DNA of 64,000 nucleotides from Clostridiales bacterium FE2011 (GCA_017569305.1 CP069418.1:186001-250000), one strand, 5' to 3'; numbered from the stretch's first letter, positions 16,987-25,919 are shown. Program-made: numbers and translations. The notes: generated by a model from the letters alone, not told the origin.

Positions 16987-17020
16987 GGGTTTCCGCACCG
17001 CGGAAACCCTTTTCTTTTCT
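16987..17020 (+). terminator. Intrinsic terminator after the EEP-family gene
   Basis: Stem GGGTTTCCGC / GCGGAAACCC (16987-16996, 17000-17009), loop ACC, then a T-rich run at 17010-17019. Confidence 0.85.
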
Positions 17021-17054
17021 TGCTTTCCAGTGCATTTTCAAGGGTTTCTCTTCA

Positions 17055-17083
17055 TTGACAAAGCCCCTGTGGAAAGCTATACT
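17055..17083 (+). promoter_or_regulatory. Predicted promoter of the sugar-importer/NahK operon
   Basis: TTGACA (17055-17060), 17-base spacer, TATACT (17078-17083); one of the best matches in the window. The transcript would begin about 50 bases before the binding-protein gene. Confidence 0.75.
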
Positions 17084-17139
17084 GAATCTAAAGAAAAGCA
17101 GCTTGTTTCGCTGCGAAAATAACATACGGAGGGTTAACC

Positions 17140-18402
17140 ATGAAGAGATTTTTGTCTGTAATTCTTGCCCTGTCCCTGTTCCTCTCCCTGGCGGTTGTTT
17201 CCGCTCACGCGGAGGACATTACGCTGGACGTCATCATCGCCCAGTACGGCCCCAACACCCAGGAATGGTTCCTTGGCACGGGCATGGACGGTTCCAACTT
17301 CGTTGCGAAGTTTGAGGAAGCCAACCCCGGCATCAAGCTGAATCTGGAAGTTGTCTCCTGGAACGACCTGTACACGGTTGTCTCCACCCGGATCAGCAAT
17401 AACAACACGCCGGACATCCTGAATATCGACGTGTTTTCCGATTACGCGAATGAAGGCCTGCTGATGCCCGTTTCCGAGTACTGCCCGGAAGAATTATTTA
17501 ACGACTTCTTCCCTCAGTTCATCGAACAATCTAACATTGACGGAACTATCTGGGCCGTTCCGGACCTGGCTTCCGCCCGCGCCCTGTTCTACAATGAAGA
17601 CCTGCTCAAGGAAGCCGGCGTTGACAAGGTGCCGGAAACCTGGGCCGAACTGGAGGACGCCTCCCAGGCCATCATCGACGCCTTCGGCGGCGAAATATAT
17701 CCCTGGGGCGTTGATATGACCACCGATGAAGGCCAGGCTGCCTTCGCCTATTACACCTGGGGCAACAACGGCGGTTTCGTGGATGAAAACGGCGAATGGA
17801 TCCTGAATTCCGATGCCAACGTTGAGGCCATTGAATATGCCATCGGCCTGGTAAACAAGGGCTTCACCAACCCGAACCCCGCCACCCAGACCCGTTATGA
17901 CCTGCAGGATATGTTCGCTGCCGGCAAGATGGCCATGCTGATTGCCCCCAACCAGCTGCCTACGTACATCATCGACAAAGAAGGAACCGTTGTGCCAGGT
18001 GTTACAGCTCTGCCTCATAATGAAGGTGCCGGTTCCAGCTCCGTCGGCATCATGGACCGTATCATGGCTTTCAAGGATGAAGCTGCTCCCGATCAGGCTG
18101 CACGGACTGAAGCTATAACAAAGTTCCTTACTTTCTTCTATGCTCCTGAAAACTACATTCCTTGGGTCTCAATGGAAGGATTCCTGCCTGCAGTAACATC
18201 TGCTGTTAGTGCCTTGGTCGAAGCTGATTCCTCCTTCCAGATCTGGTTAGATATGGTTGGTGGTGCTAAGTTCTATCCCACTGCCAAAGCGGAATGGAAC
18301 GACGTGAAGCAGGGCGTTATCGAAGTTGAACAGCAGGCTCTCACCGGCGGCAATGTGAAGGAACTGCTGGATGCGCTGCAGGCGAAGATCACCGGTAAGT
18401 AA
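17140..18402 (+). CDS. Carbohydrate ABC transporter substrate-binding protein (CUT1 type)
   Basis: A 420-residue extracellular solute-binding protein. The signal peptide ends SAHA-ED and has no lipobox cysteine, so signal peptidase I release is predicted rather than lipidation. The mature part shows family 1 binding-protein signatures: AKFEEANPGIKLNLEV, PDILNIDVFSDYANEGLLMP, IDGTIWAVPDLASARALFYN and GKMAMLIAPNQLP. GGAGGG lies 7 bases before the ATG. It heads the operon; a terminator-like hairpin directly follows, which would raise its level above the permeases. Codon use changes sharply at roughly 17995-18290 (many GCT, ACA, ATA, TTA codons), suggesting a recombined tract. NahK in the operon hints at an amino-sugar-containing ligand. 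Confidence 0.92.
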   Translation: MKRFLSVILALSLFLSLAVVSAHAEDITLDVIIAQYGPNTQEWFLGTGMDGSNFVAKFEEANPGIKLNLEVVSWNDLYTVVSTRISNNNTPDILNIDVFSDYANEGLLMPVSEYCPEELFNDFFPQFIEQSNIDGTIWAVPDLASARALFYNEDLLKEAGVDKVPETWAELEDASQAIIDAFGGEIYPWGVDMTTDEGQAAFAYYTWGNNGGFVDENGEWILNSDANVEAIEYAIGLVNKGFTNPNPATQTRYDLQDMFAAGKMAMLIAPNQLPTYIIDKEGTVVPGVTALPHNEGAGSSSVGIMDRIMAFKDEAAPDQAARTEAITKFLTFFYAPENYIPWVSMEGFLPAVTSAVSALVEADSSFQIWLDMVGGAKFYPTAKAEWNDVKQGVIEVEQQALTGGNVKELLDALQAKITGK

Positions 18403-18415
18403 TCCTCTATCATCC

Positions 18416-18445
18416 GGGAGGCCGGAATACCGGCCTCCCTTTTTT
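18416..18445 (+). terminator. Attenuating hairpin between binding protein and permease genes
   Basis: Perfect ten-base stem GGGAGGCCGG / CCGGCCTCCC (18416-18425, 18430-18439), loop AATA, then six Ts. Only 14 bases separate the T-run from the permease start, so partial termination within the operon is likely. Confidence 0.8.
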
Positions 18446-18459
18446 ACAGGAGAAGAATC

Positions 18460-19347
18460 ATGCGTTCAGTTTTTGTCCGCCATCGTTGGGAGCCCTATCT
18501 CTGGATTCTTCCCAGCATCCTGCTGATGCTGGTTTTTGTCGTTTTCCCCATCGGCATTGTTTTCCGCCTGGCCTTCAGCCATATCAGCCGTGCCGGCGTT
18601 GTCGGTGGGTTTATCGGACTGAAAAACTTTCAGGACGCTGTTTCTTCCGCCGCTTTCCCTCAGGTAATGCTTAACACCGCCTTCTGGGTGGTCTCCGTTG
18701 TGGGACTTTCCACCCTCATCGGCTTTATCTGTGCCATGGTGCTCAATCAGCCCTTCCGAGGCAGGAAGATCGCCCGGTCGATCATGGTCTTCCCCTGGGC
18801 GGCCTCCCTGGTCATACAGGCTTCCGTATGGAACTACATCATCAAAATGGAATACGGCAACCTGAACAACATCCTGCTGAATCTGGGTTTTCTGCAGGAT
18901 CCGGTGAACTGGCGTGCATCCTATCAGATTGAATTCATCTGGGAGTGTGCCATCGGTATCATCGTTACCATTCCCTTTGTCACCTTTACTGTGCTTTCCG
19001 GCCTTCAGTCCATCGACGCATCCTACTATGAGGCGGCCACCGTGGACGGCGCAGGCTTCTGGAAAAAGCTCCGTCATGTGACCATCCCGCTGGTGAAACC
19101 GTCCCTCACGGTTTCCACTGTGCTGAATATCATTTATGTGTTCAATTCTTTCCCCATCATCTATACCATCACCAAAGGCGCACCCGCCAACAAGACCGAT
19201 ACGATGGTCACCTATCTGTATATGCTCGCTTTCTACGACCAGCGGAAAGGTCCGGCCACCGCGCTCTCCGTGATCGGGTTCGTTATCCTGTGCATTGCCT
19301 CCGGCTGCTATATGCTCATCACCATGCGGAAGGAGGATAACCTCTGA
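18460..19347 (+). CDS. Carbohydrate ABC transporter permease, MalF/UgpA-like
   Basis: A 295-residue permease with six membrane helices, close to the core length of the family. The cytoplasmic coupling helix (EAA loop) is visible as SYYEAATVDGAGFWKKLRHV, about residues 187-206, followed by TIPLVKPSL. It pairs with the next permease, overlapping by one base (TGATG), and with the binding protein upstream. No ATPase gene is in the operon; CUT1 systems often share a general MsmK-type ATPase encoded elsewhere. Confidence 0.92.
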   Translation: MRSVFVRHRWEPYLWILPSILLMLVFVVFPIGIVFRLAFSHISRAGVVGGFIGLKNFQDAVSSAAFPQVMLNTAFWVVSVVGLSTLIGFICAMVLNQPFRGRKIARSIMVFPWAASLVIQASVWNYIIKMEYGNLNNILLNLGFLQDPVNWRASYQIEFIWECAIGIIVTIPFVTFTVLSGLQSIDASYYEAATVDGAGFWKKLRHVTIPLVKPSLTVSTVLNIIYVFNSFPIIYTITKGAPANKTDTMVTYLYMLAFYDQRKGPATALSVIGFVILCIASGCYMLITMRKEDNL

Positions 19348-20909
19348 TGAAAGCACTTCCTTCCGTTTCGAACCCCCGGCGGATCATTCTCCTGCTGATT
19401 CTCTCAGCGCTGATCCTGACCGTCGTTTTCTGCTCGCTGTCTTTCCTGAGTTTCTCTTCCCAGCTGTATATCAAGCGTTCTCCCAACACCTTTGTGGGCG
19501 ATGAAAAATACCAGACCGTCCGTCAGGAAGTGGAGATGCAGCTTGAAACCTTCCGCGCACAGGGTGTGGAAGGCGTCATTGACGAACAGGTCATTGAACG
19601 GGTCAACAGCAAAAATGAAACCACTTCCCTGGTCATTTTCACCATCAATGCCGCCAACAACCGGAGCGGCTGGGATCTGCTGCGTGCCGGGCTTCCCTCT
19701 TCTGTGCTGCTGATCCTGATTCTTGTTTTCTCCGCAGCCGCCTGGCTGCTCACCCTCCTGTCCGCGTTTACCGGAAACCGCGCTGCCGGAATCGGCGCCT
19801 TTATCCTGGCCCTTGCTTCCTTTTTCCTGATTCCCGTTGTCTTCAACAGGCTCAATCTGGATCTTTCACGCACGGTGGATCTTTCACAGGCCGGCGGAAA
19901 TCCCGGAGCGCTGGATCGTCTCCGGCCGGCACTCGACCGATTCCTCTTCGACGGATCCGCCGGAGACCAGTTGGACACCCTGCTGGCCGCCCTGAAATAT
20001 ACCGTCTGCGCAGGCCCGTTCCTGCTGATGATCCCGGCTTTCATCACCATATGCGCCGCAATCCTGGGCGCCTGTAAGCCGCTGAAAAAGACACTTCTGC
20101 GCATTGCGCTTTATCTCAGTGTGATCCTGTTCTCGCTATATATCCTGTATCCCTTCTTCGTCATGTTCATCACTGCCTTCCGCAGCAATGCGGAAACAAC
20201 GGATATGCACTTCCTCCGGATCCTGCCGTCCCACTGGGTCTTCAGCAATCTCACGGATACGCTGAACCGCGGCGTCCTGCGGTATCTGGTCAACTCCCTG
20301 CTGATTGCCGGCGGTGCCACGCTCGTCGCTATGGTCTGCGGCATTCCCGCCGCCTATGCCATGGCACGCATGGATTTCCGCGGCAAGAAAGCCTATCTCG
20401 GTTTTGTCATCATGAGCCAGATGTTCTCTCCCGTCGTGCTGCTGGTCGGTATTTCCCGCCTCATGAACACGCTGCACCTCAACGATACCCTGATGGGACT
20501 GATGTTCATCAATGCGGCTTTCAACCAGGCCTTCGCCATCTGGCTTCTCCGCGGCACCTTTGTTTCCATCTCCTCCGAGATGGAGCAGGCCGCCTGTATC
20601 GATGGCTGCAGCGTGCTCGGTGCCATGCTCCGGATTCTGCTTCCCATGGCGGCGCCGGGAATTGTCACCACGCTGATCTTCGTCTTTATCAACGCCTGGA
20701 ACGAATACACCGTCTCCACCGTGCTGATATCCACCCAGGCCAACAGGCCTATTACGGTGGGTATCACCCAGTTCTCTTCCTTCAACATGATTGAATGGCA
20801 GTATCTGTTTGCCGCGGCGCTCCTGGCAACCGTCCCTGTGGTCATTCTCTTTATGCTGATCGAAAAGCACCTGGCTGCGGGCTTGACAGCCGGCGGTGTT
20901 AAAGGATAA
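19347..20909 (+). CDS. Carbohydrate ABC transporter permease, MalG-like, with long N-terminal extension
   Basis: A 520-residue protein. Residues ~250-520 are an ordinary MalG-type permease with EAA loop EMEQAACIDGCSVLGAMLRI (about 411-430) and the NAWNEYTVSTVL segment. The first ~250 residues are additional: one membrane helix, a soluble stretch of ~75 residues (KYQTVRQEVEMQLETF), two to three more helices, a short loop (about 170-215) and another helix. Typical MalG-like permeases are ~270-300 residues. The same frame stays open throughout with normal codon use, so this is a real fusion or extension rather than a frameshift artefact. Confidence 0.88.
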   Translation: MKALPSVSNPRRIILLLILSALILTVVFCSLSFLSFSSQLYIKRSPNTFVGDEKYQTVRQEVEMQLETFRAQGVEGVIDEQVIERVNSKNETTSLVIFTINAANNRSGWDLLRAGLPSSVLLILILVFSAAAWLLTLLSAFTGNRAAGIGAFILALASFFLIPVVFNRLNLDLSRTVDLSQAGGNPGALDRLRPALDRFLFDGSAGDQLDTLLAALKYTVCAGPFLLMIPAFITICAAILGACKPLKKTLLRIALYLSVILFSLYILYPFFVMFITAFRSNAETTDMHFLRILPSHWVFSNLTDTLNRGVLRYLVNSLLIAGGATLVAMVCGIPAAYAMARMDFRGKKAYLGFVIMSQMFSPVVLLVGISRLMNTLHLNDTLMGLMFINAAFNQAFAIWLLRGTFVSISSEMEQAACIDGCSVLGAMLRILLPMAAPGIVTTLIFVFINAWNEYTVSTVLISTQANRPITVGITQFSSFNMIEWQYLFAAALLATVPVVILFMLIEKHLAAGLTAGGVKG

Positions 20910-20953
20910 AACAGTAGTCACTACTTTACCATCGAAAGGATGTCTCTGTACCC

Positions 20954-22045
20954 ATGCCCTATCCTGAAATCCTGGATGCTTTTGCCCTGCCGGAAGGAGA
21001 GCGTACCGCTGTCCCCTTTGGCAACGGCCATATCAATAACACCTTCCTGGTCCGGATTGCCGGAACAGACAGGCAGTATATTCTCCAGCGCATCAACAGC
21101 TATGTTTTCGTCCGTCCCCGGGAGGTTATGGAAAACATTCAGCATGTGACCGCCCATCTCCGGAAGAAGATCCTGGCTGCCGGAGGCGACCCCGACCGGG
21201 AGACGATCACGCTCATTCCCACCCTTTCCGGCGAATCCTGTGCGGAAGACAGCGAAGGCCAGATCTGGCGTCTTCTCCTGTTTGTGCCGGACACTTTCAG
21301 TCCCGAGCTTCCGGATGATCCGGCTGTTCTGGAAGAATGTGGCCGTGCTTTCGGCCTTTTCACCCGTATGCTGGATGATTTCCCGGTTGCCTCCCTGTAT
21401 GAGACCATTCACGCCTTCCACGACACTCCTTCCCGTCTGCGCCAACTGGAGGAGGCCGCCGCAAGGAATGCCTCAGGCCGTCTTCACGAAGTGGAGGAAG
21501 AACTCGCCTTCGCCCGGAGCCATGCAGATGACACCCGGCTCCTGACGGATGCCCTTGCCGCGGGAAAGCTTCCCCTGCGCGTTACCCACAACGACACAAA
21601 GGTAAACAACGTGCTCCTGGATCGTAAAACTTCCAGGGCTGTCTGTGTCATCGATCTGGATACCGTAATGCCGGGGCTGCTGGCTTACGACTTTGGCGAC
21701 GCCATCCGGGTGGGTGCCTGCAGTGCCGCCGAGGATGAGCAGGATCTTTCCCTGATCCGCCTGGAATTGCCAAAATACCGGGCTTTCGCCCTCGGTTTCC
21801 TTTCCTCCCTGAAAGGGGTTCTCTCCCGGGAGGAGCTGTTATCCCTGGAAACCGGCGCCCGCCTCATGACGCTGGAAAACGGACTCCGGTTCCTTGCGGA
21901 TCACCTGAACGGAGACGTCTATTTCAAAATTCACCGTCCGGGACAGAACCTGGACCGGGCCAGGGCGCAGTTTGCCCTCTTCCGGGACATGGAAAAGCAC
22001 AGCGCCGAGGCACGGGAAATCCTGCTGGAGCTGTACGGTGATTGA
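20954..22045 (+). CDS. N-acetylhexosamine 1-kinase-like aminoglycoside-phosphotransferase-fold protein (copy 1)
   Basis: A 363-residue kinase of the APH fold. VPFGNGHINNTFLV is the nucleotide-binding N-terminal strand pair; LRVTHNDTKVNNVLLD (about residues 208-223) is the catalytic loop with Asp and Asn, and VIDLDTVMPGLLAYDFGDAI supplies the metal-binding Asp. This pattern is that of NahK, which phosphorylates GlcNAc/GalNAc at C1 in the lacto-N-biose/galacto-N-biose pathway. It is the last gene of a sugar-importer operon. A paralogue lies at 24761-25819 on the other strand. The ATG is 13 bases from GAAAGGA, a slightly long spacing. Substrate could also be another hexosamine. Confidence 0.82.
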   Translation: MPYPEILDAFALPEGERTAVPFGNGHINNTFLVRIAGTDRQYILQRINSYVFVRPREVMENIQHVTAHLRKKILAAGGDPDRETITLIPTLSGESCAEDSEGQIWRLLLFVPDTFSPELPDDPAVLEECGRAFGLFTRMLDDFPVASLYETIHAFHDTPSRLRQLEEAAARNASGRLHEVEEELAFARSHADDTRLLTDALAAGKLPLRVTHNDTKVNNVLLDRKTSRAVCVIDLDTVMPGLLAYDFGDAIRVGACSAAEDEQDLSLIRLELPKYRAFALGFLSSLKGVLSREELLSLETGARLMTLENGLRFLADHLNGDVYFKIHRPGQNLDRARAQFALFRDMEKHSAEAREILLELYGD

Positions 22046-22064
22046 AGCGGTATCTTTCAAACAT

Positions 22065-22091
22065 AAGCTTCCCTTTGGGGGAAGCTTTTTT
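22065..22091 (+). terminator. Intrinsic terminator of the importer/NahK operon
   Basis: Stem AAGCTTCCC / GGGAAGCTT (22065-22073, 22079-22087) followed by a run of six Ts overlapping the arm end. Confidence 0.85.
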
Positions 22092-22225
22092 CTGAATTCA
22101 GCAGAATATATGTCCTTATTTTTTCTGAAAAAGGATAAAAAAATGTTTTCCGTCCTGTTATGATAGCTTCAGGAATAAAAGCCGGTTCTTTTCATCCATC
22201 ATTTCCTGTTACGGAGGTTGATCCT

Positions 22226-23281
22226 ATGAGAAAATTGCTTTCAGTCCTGCTTACAGTCAGCATGCTCATCCTTTTCTGTTTTGCTCCCGCATGCGCGGAA
22301 GCAGACAACTCCGGAAACATCTTCCTTTACGGCGAATCCCATGCTGATCCGGCCTGCCTGGAAAAGGAACTGGCCGCCTGGTCAGACTGCTATGCCGGCG
22401 GAATGCGTGACCTGTTTATTGAGCTCCCCTTCTATTCGGCTGAATACCTGAACCGGTGGATGCATGCAGATACAGATGAACTGCTGGAACTGGTCTACAA
22501 CGCAATGGAAGGAACACAGATGCATGCTCCGTGTGTCCTGGGCTTCTACCGGTCAATCAAATCCGGTTTCCCGGATACTGTCTTTCACGGAACCGATGTG
22601 GGGCATCAGTTCAGCACCCTCGGTACCGCATATCTGGCGCTGCTGGAATCTGAAGGCAGGAAGGACAGTGATCATTACCGTCTTACGGAAGAAATCATTG
22701 ATCAGGGCCGGACCTATTACACAATGAAGACCGACAATAAGGACGCTGCCTATGTTTACAGGGAAAAACTGATGGTGGATAATTTTCTTCGGGTTTATGA
22801 CGCACTGGGGCAAAAGGACATCATGGGCATATACGGTTCCGCCCACACAAACCTGTTTTCCCTGGATTCCACAGGATCCATCCCCTGCATGGCGTCTCAA
22901 TTGAAGGATCTTCTCGGAAACCGTATCTATTCAACCGATCTGACAAAGTCCGGCATTGTCCGGTCGGATACTGTTACCCTGAACGGGAAACAGTATGAAG
23001 CATCCTACTTTGGAAGCAGTGATATTTCCTCCTGGTCTCCGGATTTCCTGAAGCGTGATTTCTGGAGGGTAGAAGGTGCTTATGAAGACCTGAAGGACGC
23101 GCCAGTCGCCGGAGACTGCCTCCCTGCCGGCAACTATATCATGGAAATCGGGCCCGGCCAGGTTTTTATCGTGGAATATACGAAAAAGGACGGATCCCTT
23201 CTCCGCCTGTACTACATTGCGGACGGAAGCAAAACCTCCTCGGGGGTTCTCAATACTTACGGGATCATCGTCAGTGAATAA
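22226..23281 (+). CDS. Secreted protein resembling the TIKI/TraB/ChaN-EreA-like superfamily
   Basis: A 351-residue exported protein. The signal peptide is MRKLLSVLLTVSMLILFCFA with cleavage near PACAEA. The mature protein opens with IFLYGESHADPACLEKEL, the glycine-glutamate-x-histidine start used by TIKI proteases, ChaN heme-binding proteins and erythromycin-esterase-like enzymes; a second candidate site is GIYGSAHTNLFSL at about residues 204-216. The C-terminal ~100 residues form a separate beta-rich segment. The frame extends to 22160, but the ATG at 22226 has GGAGG 8 bases upstream. It lies alone between two terminators. I cannot choose between protease, esterase and binding roles. Confidence 0.6.
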   Translation: MRKLLSVLLTVSMLILFCFAPACAEADNSGNIFLYGESHADPACLEKELAAWSDCYAGGMRDLFIELPFYSAEYLNRWMHADTDELLELVYNAMEGTQMHAPCVLGFYRSIKSGFPDTVFHGTDVGHQFSTLGTAYLALLESEGRKDSDHYRLTEEIIDQGRTYYTMKTDNKDAAYVYREKLMVDNFLRVYDALGQKDIMGIYGSAHTNLFSLDSTGSIPCMASQLKDLLGNRIYSTDLTKSGIVRSDTVTLNGKQYEASYFGSSDISSWSPDFLKRDFWRVEGAYEDLKDAPVAGDCLPAGNYIMEIGPGQVFIVEYTKKDGSLLRLYYIADGSKTSSGVLNTYGIIVSE

Positions 23282-23293
23282 AGCGGACAAAAG

Positions 23294-23330
23294 AAAAAGG
23301 GCTGGAATCCTTTTGATTCCAGCCCTTTTT
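23294..23330. terminator. Bidirectional intrinsic terminator
   Basis: Perfect 16-base inverted repeat (23294-23309, 23315-23330), loop CTTTT, A-rich on the left and T-rich on the right. It serves the TIKI-like gene and the convergent mutase gene. Confidence 0.92.
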
Positions 23331-23334
23331 TATG

Positions 23335-24747
23335 TCATTCCAGTCCTGTGAAATCCGCCATCTTCCGTACCAGTGCGTCCGCTTCCGCCTGTGTCGGTGC
23401 TTCCGCAAAGATTCGGATCCGCGGTTCTGTGCCGGATGGACGGACAATCACCCATCCGTTTTCAAAATAGACTTTGCAGCCGTCCATGTAGTTGACGCGG
23501 ACAACGGTCTGCTCAAAGGACGGAAGCTTCTTTTCATCCATCACCAGGTGATGAATCTGTTCCTTCTTTTCCGGAGTCAGCGCCCAGTCATATTCCGCGG
23601 CATGCATTTCACCATAACGGCTGTACAGATCCGCCACCAGCTCGCTGAGCTTTTTCCCGCTGACGCTCAGCATCTCCACCAGCAAGCTCGCCGCATACAG
23701 GCCGTCCTTGCCGGCAATATGTCCCCGGACCGTCAGGCCGCCGGAGGATTCGCCGCCAATCAGGGCGTTGTTGGCTTCCATCCCGGCCGAGATGTGTTTG
23801 AATCCTACGGGAACCTCGATACACTTTTCGCCGTGTGCCTCCGCGATCCTGTCCAGCAGGTGGGTGGTTGCGATATTGCGCACCGCCGGTCCTTTCCATC
23901 CCTTCTGCTCCAGCAGGTAGGAATACAGCAGTGCCAGCGTCTCATTGGCTGTAATATAGTTTCCCTTTTCATCGATGATACCCAGCCGGTCCGCGTCACC
24001 GTCCGTGGCGATACCCACGTCCGCGTTATGCTCCTTCACCGCGTACTGCAAGTCCACCAGTGTGTCCGGGTTCGGTGCCGGCAGGTGACGGCCGAAGAAG
24101 GCGTCGTGACGGTCATTGATTACGTCCACATCGCACCGGGAGGTATACAGGATGGTCTGCAGGCCGGTCAGGCTCACGCCGAACATCGGGTCCAGCACAA
24201 TCCGCAGCCGGCGTTTCCTGATCGCGTCAGTATTCACCTGGCGCAGGATGGAATCCAGGTAGGCGTCTCTCGGGTCGATGATCATGATTTTCCCCGCGGC
24301 CTTTGCCGCTTCAAAATCCATACTCCGGATTTCTTCATCCTTCAGGCTGTTGGCGGTCTCCTGGATAGATTCCGTCACGTTCTGGGCAGCGTCCCGTCCG
24401 CCGGCTGTAAACAGCTTGATGCCGTTCCAGATGGCCGGGTTATGGCTGGCCGTCACCATGGCGCCGTAGGGCAGTTTTCTTTCCTTCACCGTAAACATAA
24501 TCTGGGGTGTCGGGCAGCTCATGTTGACAAAGTAAACCTTCACGCCTTCTCCCGCCAACACCTCGCAGAACCAGATCAGCGCTTCGCGGCTGAGGAAACG
24601 CCGGTCATACCCGACGCAAAGTCCTTCTTCCGCGCAGCCTTCCTTCTTCATTCTCCGGGCCAGCGCTGCCGCCACCCTCCGGATATTGTCCCGGGTGAAT
24701 CCGTCCCCGATAACGGCTCTCCAGCCGCCTGTACCGAATTGAATCAT
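23335..24747 (-). CDS. Phosphoglucomutase/phosphomannomutase family protein
   Basis: A 470-residue alpha-D-phosphohexomutase. All four active-site loops are present: TASHNPAIWNGIK with the phosphoserine (about residues 91-103), DGDADRLGIID for Mg2+ (about 247-257), GGESSGG for sugar binding (about 328-334) and RPSGTEPRIRI for phosphate binding (about 448-458). It catalyses transfer of phosphate between C1 and C6 of a hexose phosphate. It follows the second NahK gene by 13 bases, so the obvious joint role is conversion of N-acetylhexosamine 1-phosphate to the 6-phosphate (inference). GGAGG precedes the ATG. Glucose or mannose phosphate specificity cannot be ruled out. Confidence 0.92.
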   Translation of the reverse strand: MIQFGTGGWRAVIGDGFTRDNIRRVAAALARRMKKEGCAEEGLCVGYDRRFLSREALIWFCEVLAGEGVKVYFVNMSCPTPQIMFTVKERKLPYGAMVTASHNPAIWNGIKLFTAGGRDAAQNVTESIQETANSLKDEEIRSMDFEAAKAAGKIMIIDPRDAYLDSILRQVNTDAIRKRRLRIVLDPMFGVSLTGLQTILYTSRCDVDVINDRHDAFFGRHLPAPNPDTLVDLQYAVKEHNADVGIATDGDADRLGIIDEKGNYITANETLALLYSYLLEQKGWKGPAVRNIATTHLLDRIAEAHGEKCIEVPVGFKHISAGMEANNALIGGESSGGLTVRGHIAGKDGLYAASLLVEMLSVSGKKLSELVADLYSRYGEMHAAEYDWALTPEKKEQIHHLVMDEKKLPSFEQTVVRVNYMDGCKVYFENGWVIVRPSGTEPRIRIFAEAPTQAEADALVRKMADFTGLE

Positions 24748-24760
24748 CTTGTGCCTCCGT

Positions 24761-25819
24761 TCAGATGCTGTTCATCATCCTGCGGATGATGGCATCATGC
24801 TTTTCCATTTCCTCCGTCAGCGCCATCTGGGTTCTGGTGCGGTCCAGATTGTGCTCCGGTCTTTCGATGTGATAATAGGTGTCCCCGTTCAGGTAATCCG
24901 TCAGGAACCGTACCGCGTTCTCAAGCGTGATGATCCGGGCTCCGTCCGGCAGGGTTTCCCGTTCCGCCGCCGTCAGCCTGTTCCCGCAGGCATGGAGGAA
25001 TCCCTCTGCGTAGGCCTGGTACAGGTTCAGGTCCAGGTGAACCTTTGTCAGGTCCTTTTCATCCTCTTCCGCCGTGGACGCACCGAAACGAATGGAATCG
25101 CCGAAGTCGTTTGCCGCCAGGCCGGGCATCACCGTGTCCAGGTCCAGGATGCACAGCGGCTCCCGCGTTTTCTCATCCAGCATCACGTTGTTCAGCTTGG
25201 TGTCATTGTGCGTCACCCGCAGCGGCAGTTCTCCTGCTTTCAGCATCTGCTGCAGCAGCTCTGCCTCTTCTTCCCGTTCCAGCATAAAGTCAATTTCCTG
25301 CTGTACGCTTTTTGCGCGTCCGGCCCGGTCTTCCCGGACTGCTTCATGCAGGGCCTGGTACCGTTTCGGGGTGTCATGAAAACCGGGAATGGTTTCAACC
25401 AGCTGTTCCGCCGGGAAATCCGCCATCCTGTTCTGGAAGGTACCGAAAGCCTTTCCGCTGTTCCGGAAGTCATCCGCCGTCTCCGCCCGGTCCAGGCAGA
25501 CGCCGCCGGTCACATACTCATACAGCCGCCACAGTTCCTTCCGGTCCTTCAGGATGTAATCCCTTCCGTCCTTCAGCTTTACCAGTGTCATCACGTGCCT
25601 GGGATCCTGATCCTTTTTCCGCAGGTGGCCCGTCACCAGCAGGATGTTGTTCATCAGCCCCTCCGGATCCCGGAAAGTCTCCGTATTCACCCTTTGCAGA
25701 ATATAGAGATGGGGCTGGTTTGTCACCACCAGCCAGGTCTGGTTGATATGGCCGGATCCGAAGGGAATGCATTTGATAATCGTCCCCTCTGTCCGGAACA
25801 TTTCTGCCATTTCCCGCAT
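24761..25819 (-). CDS. N-acetylhexosamine 1-kinase-like protein (copy 2)
   Basis: A 352-residue APH-fold kinase clearly paralogous to the protein at 20954-22045: IPFGSGHINQTWLV, LRVTHNDTKLNNVMLD and LDLDTVMPGLAANDFGDSIR line up with the same motifs, and both end with a related NLDRTRTQMAL / NLDRARAQFAL helix. The frame is open to a TTG at 25852; the ATG at 25819 is preferred, with GGGGAAAG upstream. It lies downstream of the LipO-type binding protein gene, separated by a strong hairpin, and upstream of the hexose-phosphate mutase, which strengthens the case for an amino-sugar salvage function. Confidence 0.82.
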   Translation of the reverse strand: MREMAEMFRTEGTIIKCIPFGSGHINQTWLVVTNQPHLYILQRVNTETFRDPEGLMNNILLVTGHLRKKDQDPRHVMTLVKLKDGRDYILKDRKELWRLYEYVTGGVCLDRAETADDFRNSGKAFGTFQNRMADFPAEQLVETIPGFHDTPKRYQALHEAVREDRAGRAKSVQQEIDFMLEREEEAELLQQMLKAGELPLRVTHNDTKLNNVMLDEKTREPLCILDLDTVMPGLAANDFGDSIRFGASTAEEDEKDLTKVHLDLNLYQAYAEGFLHACGNRLTAAERETLPDGARIITLENAVRFLTDYLNGDTYYHIERPEHNLDRTRTQMALTEEMEKHDAIIRRMMNSI

Positions 25820-25852
25820 GTTTCTTTCCCCGCTTTCAGGACTTTTTCGCAA

Positions 25853-25884
25853 AACACCGGCAGGAGGAACCCTCCTCCTGCCGG
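25853..25884 (-). terminator. Hairpin after the LipO-type binding protein gene, probably attenuating
   Basis: Twelve-base arms CCGGCAGGAGGA / TCCTCCTGCCGG (25857-25868, 25873-25884); on the minus strand TGTTTTGC follows. The T-run is short, so readthrough into nahK and the mutase is likely. Confidence 0.65.
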
Positions 25885-25919
25885 CAGTGTGATGGTAAAT
25901 CAGTTGTTTGAATCAGTGC

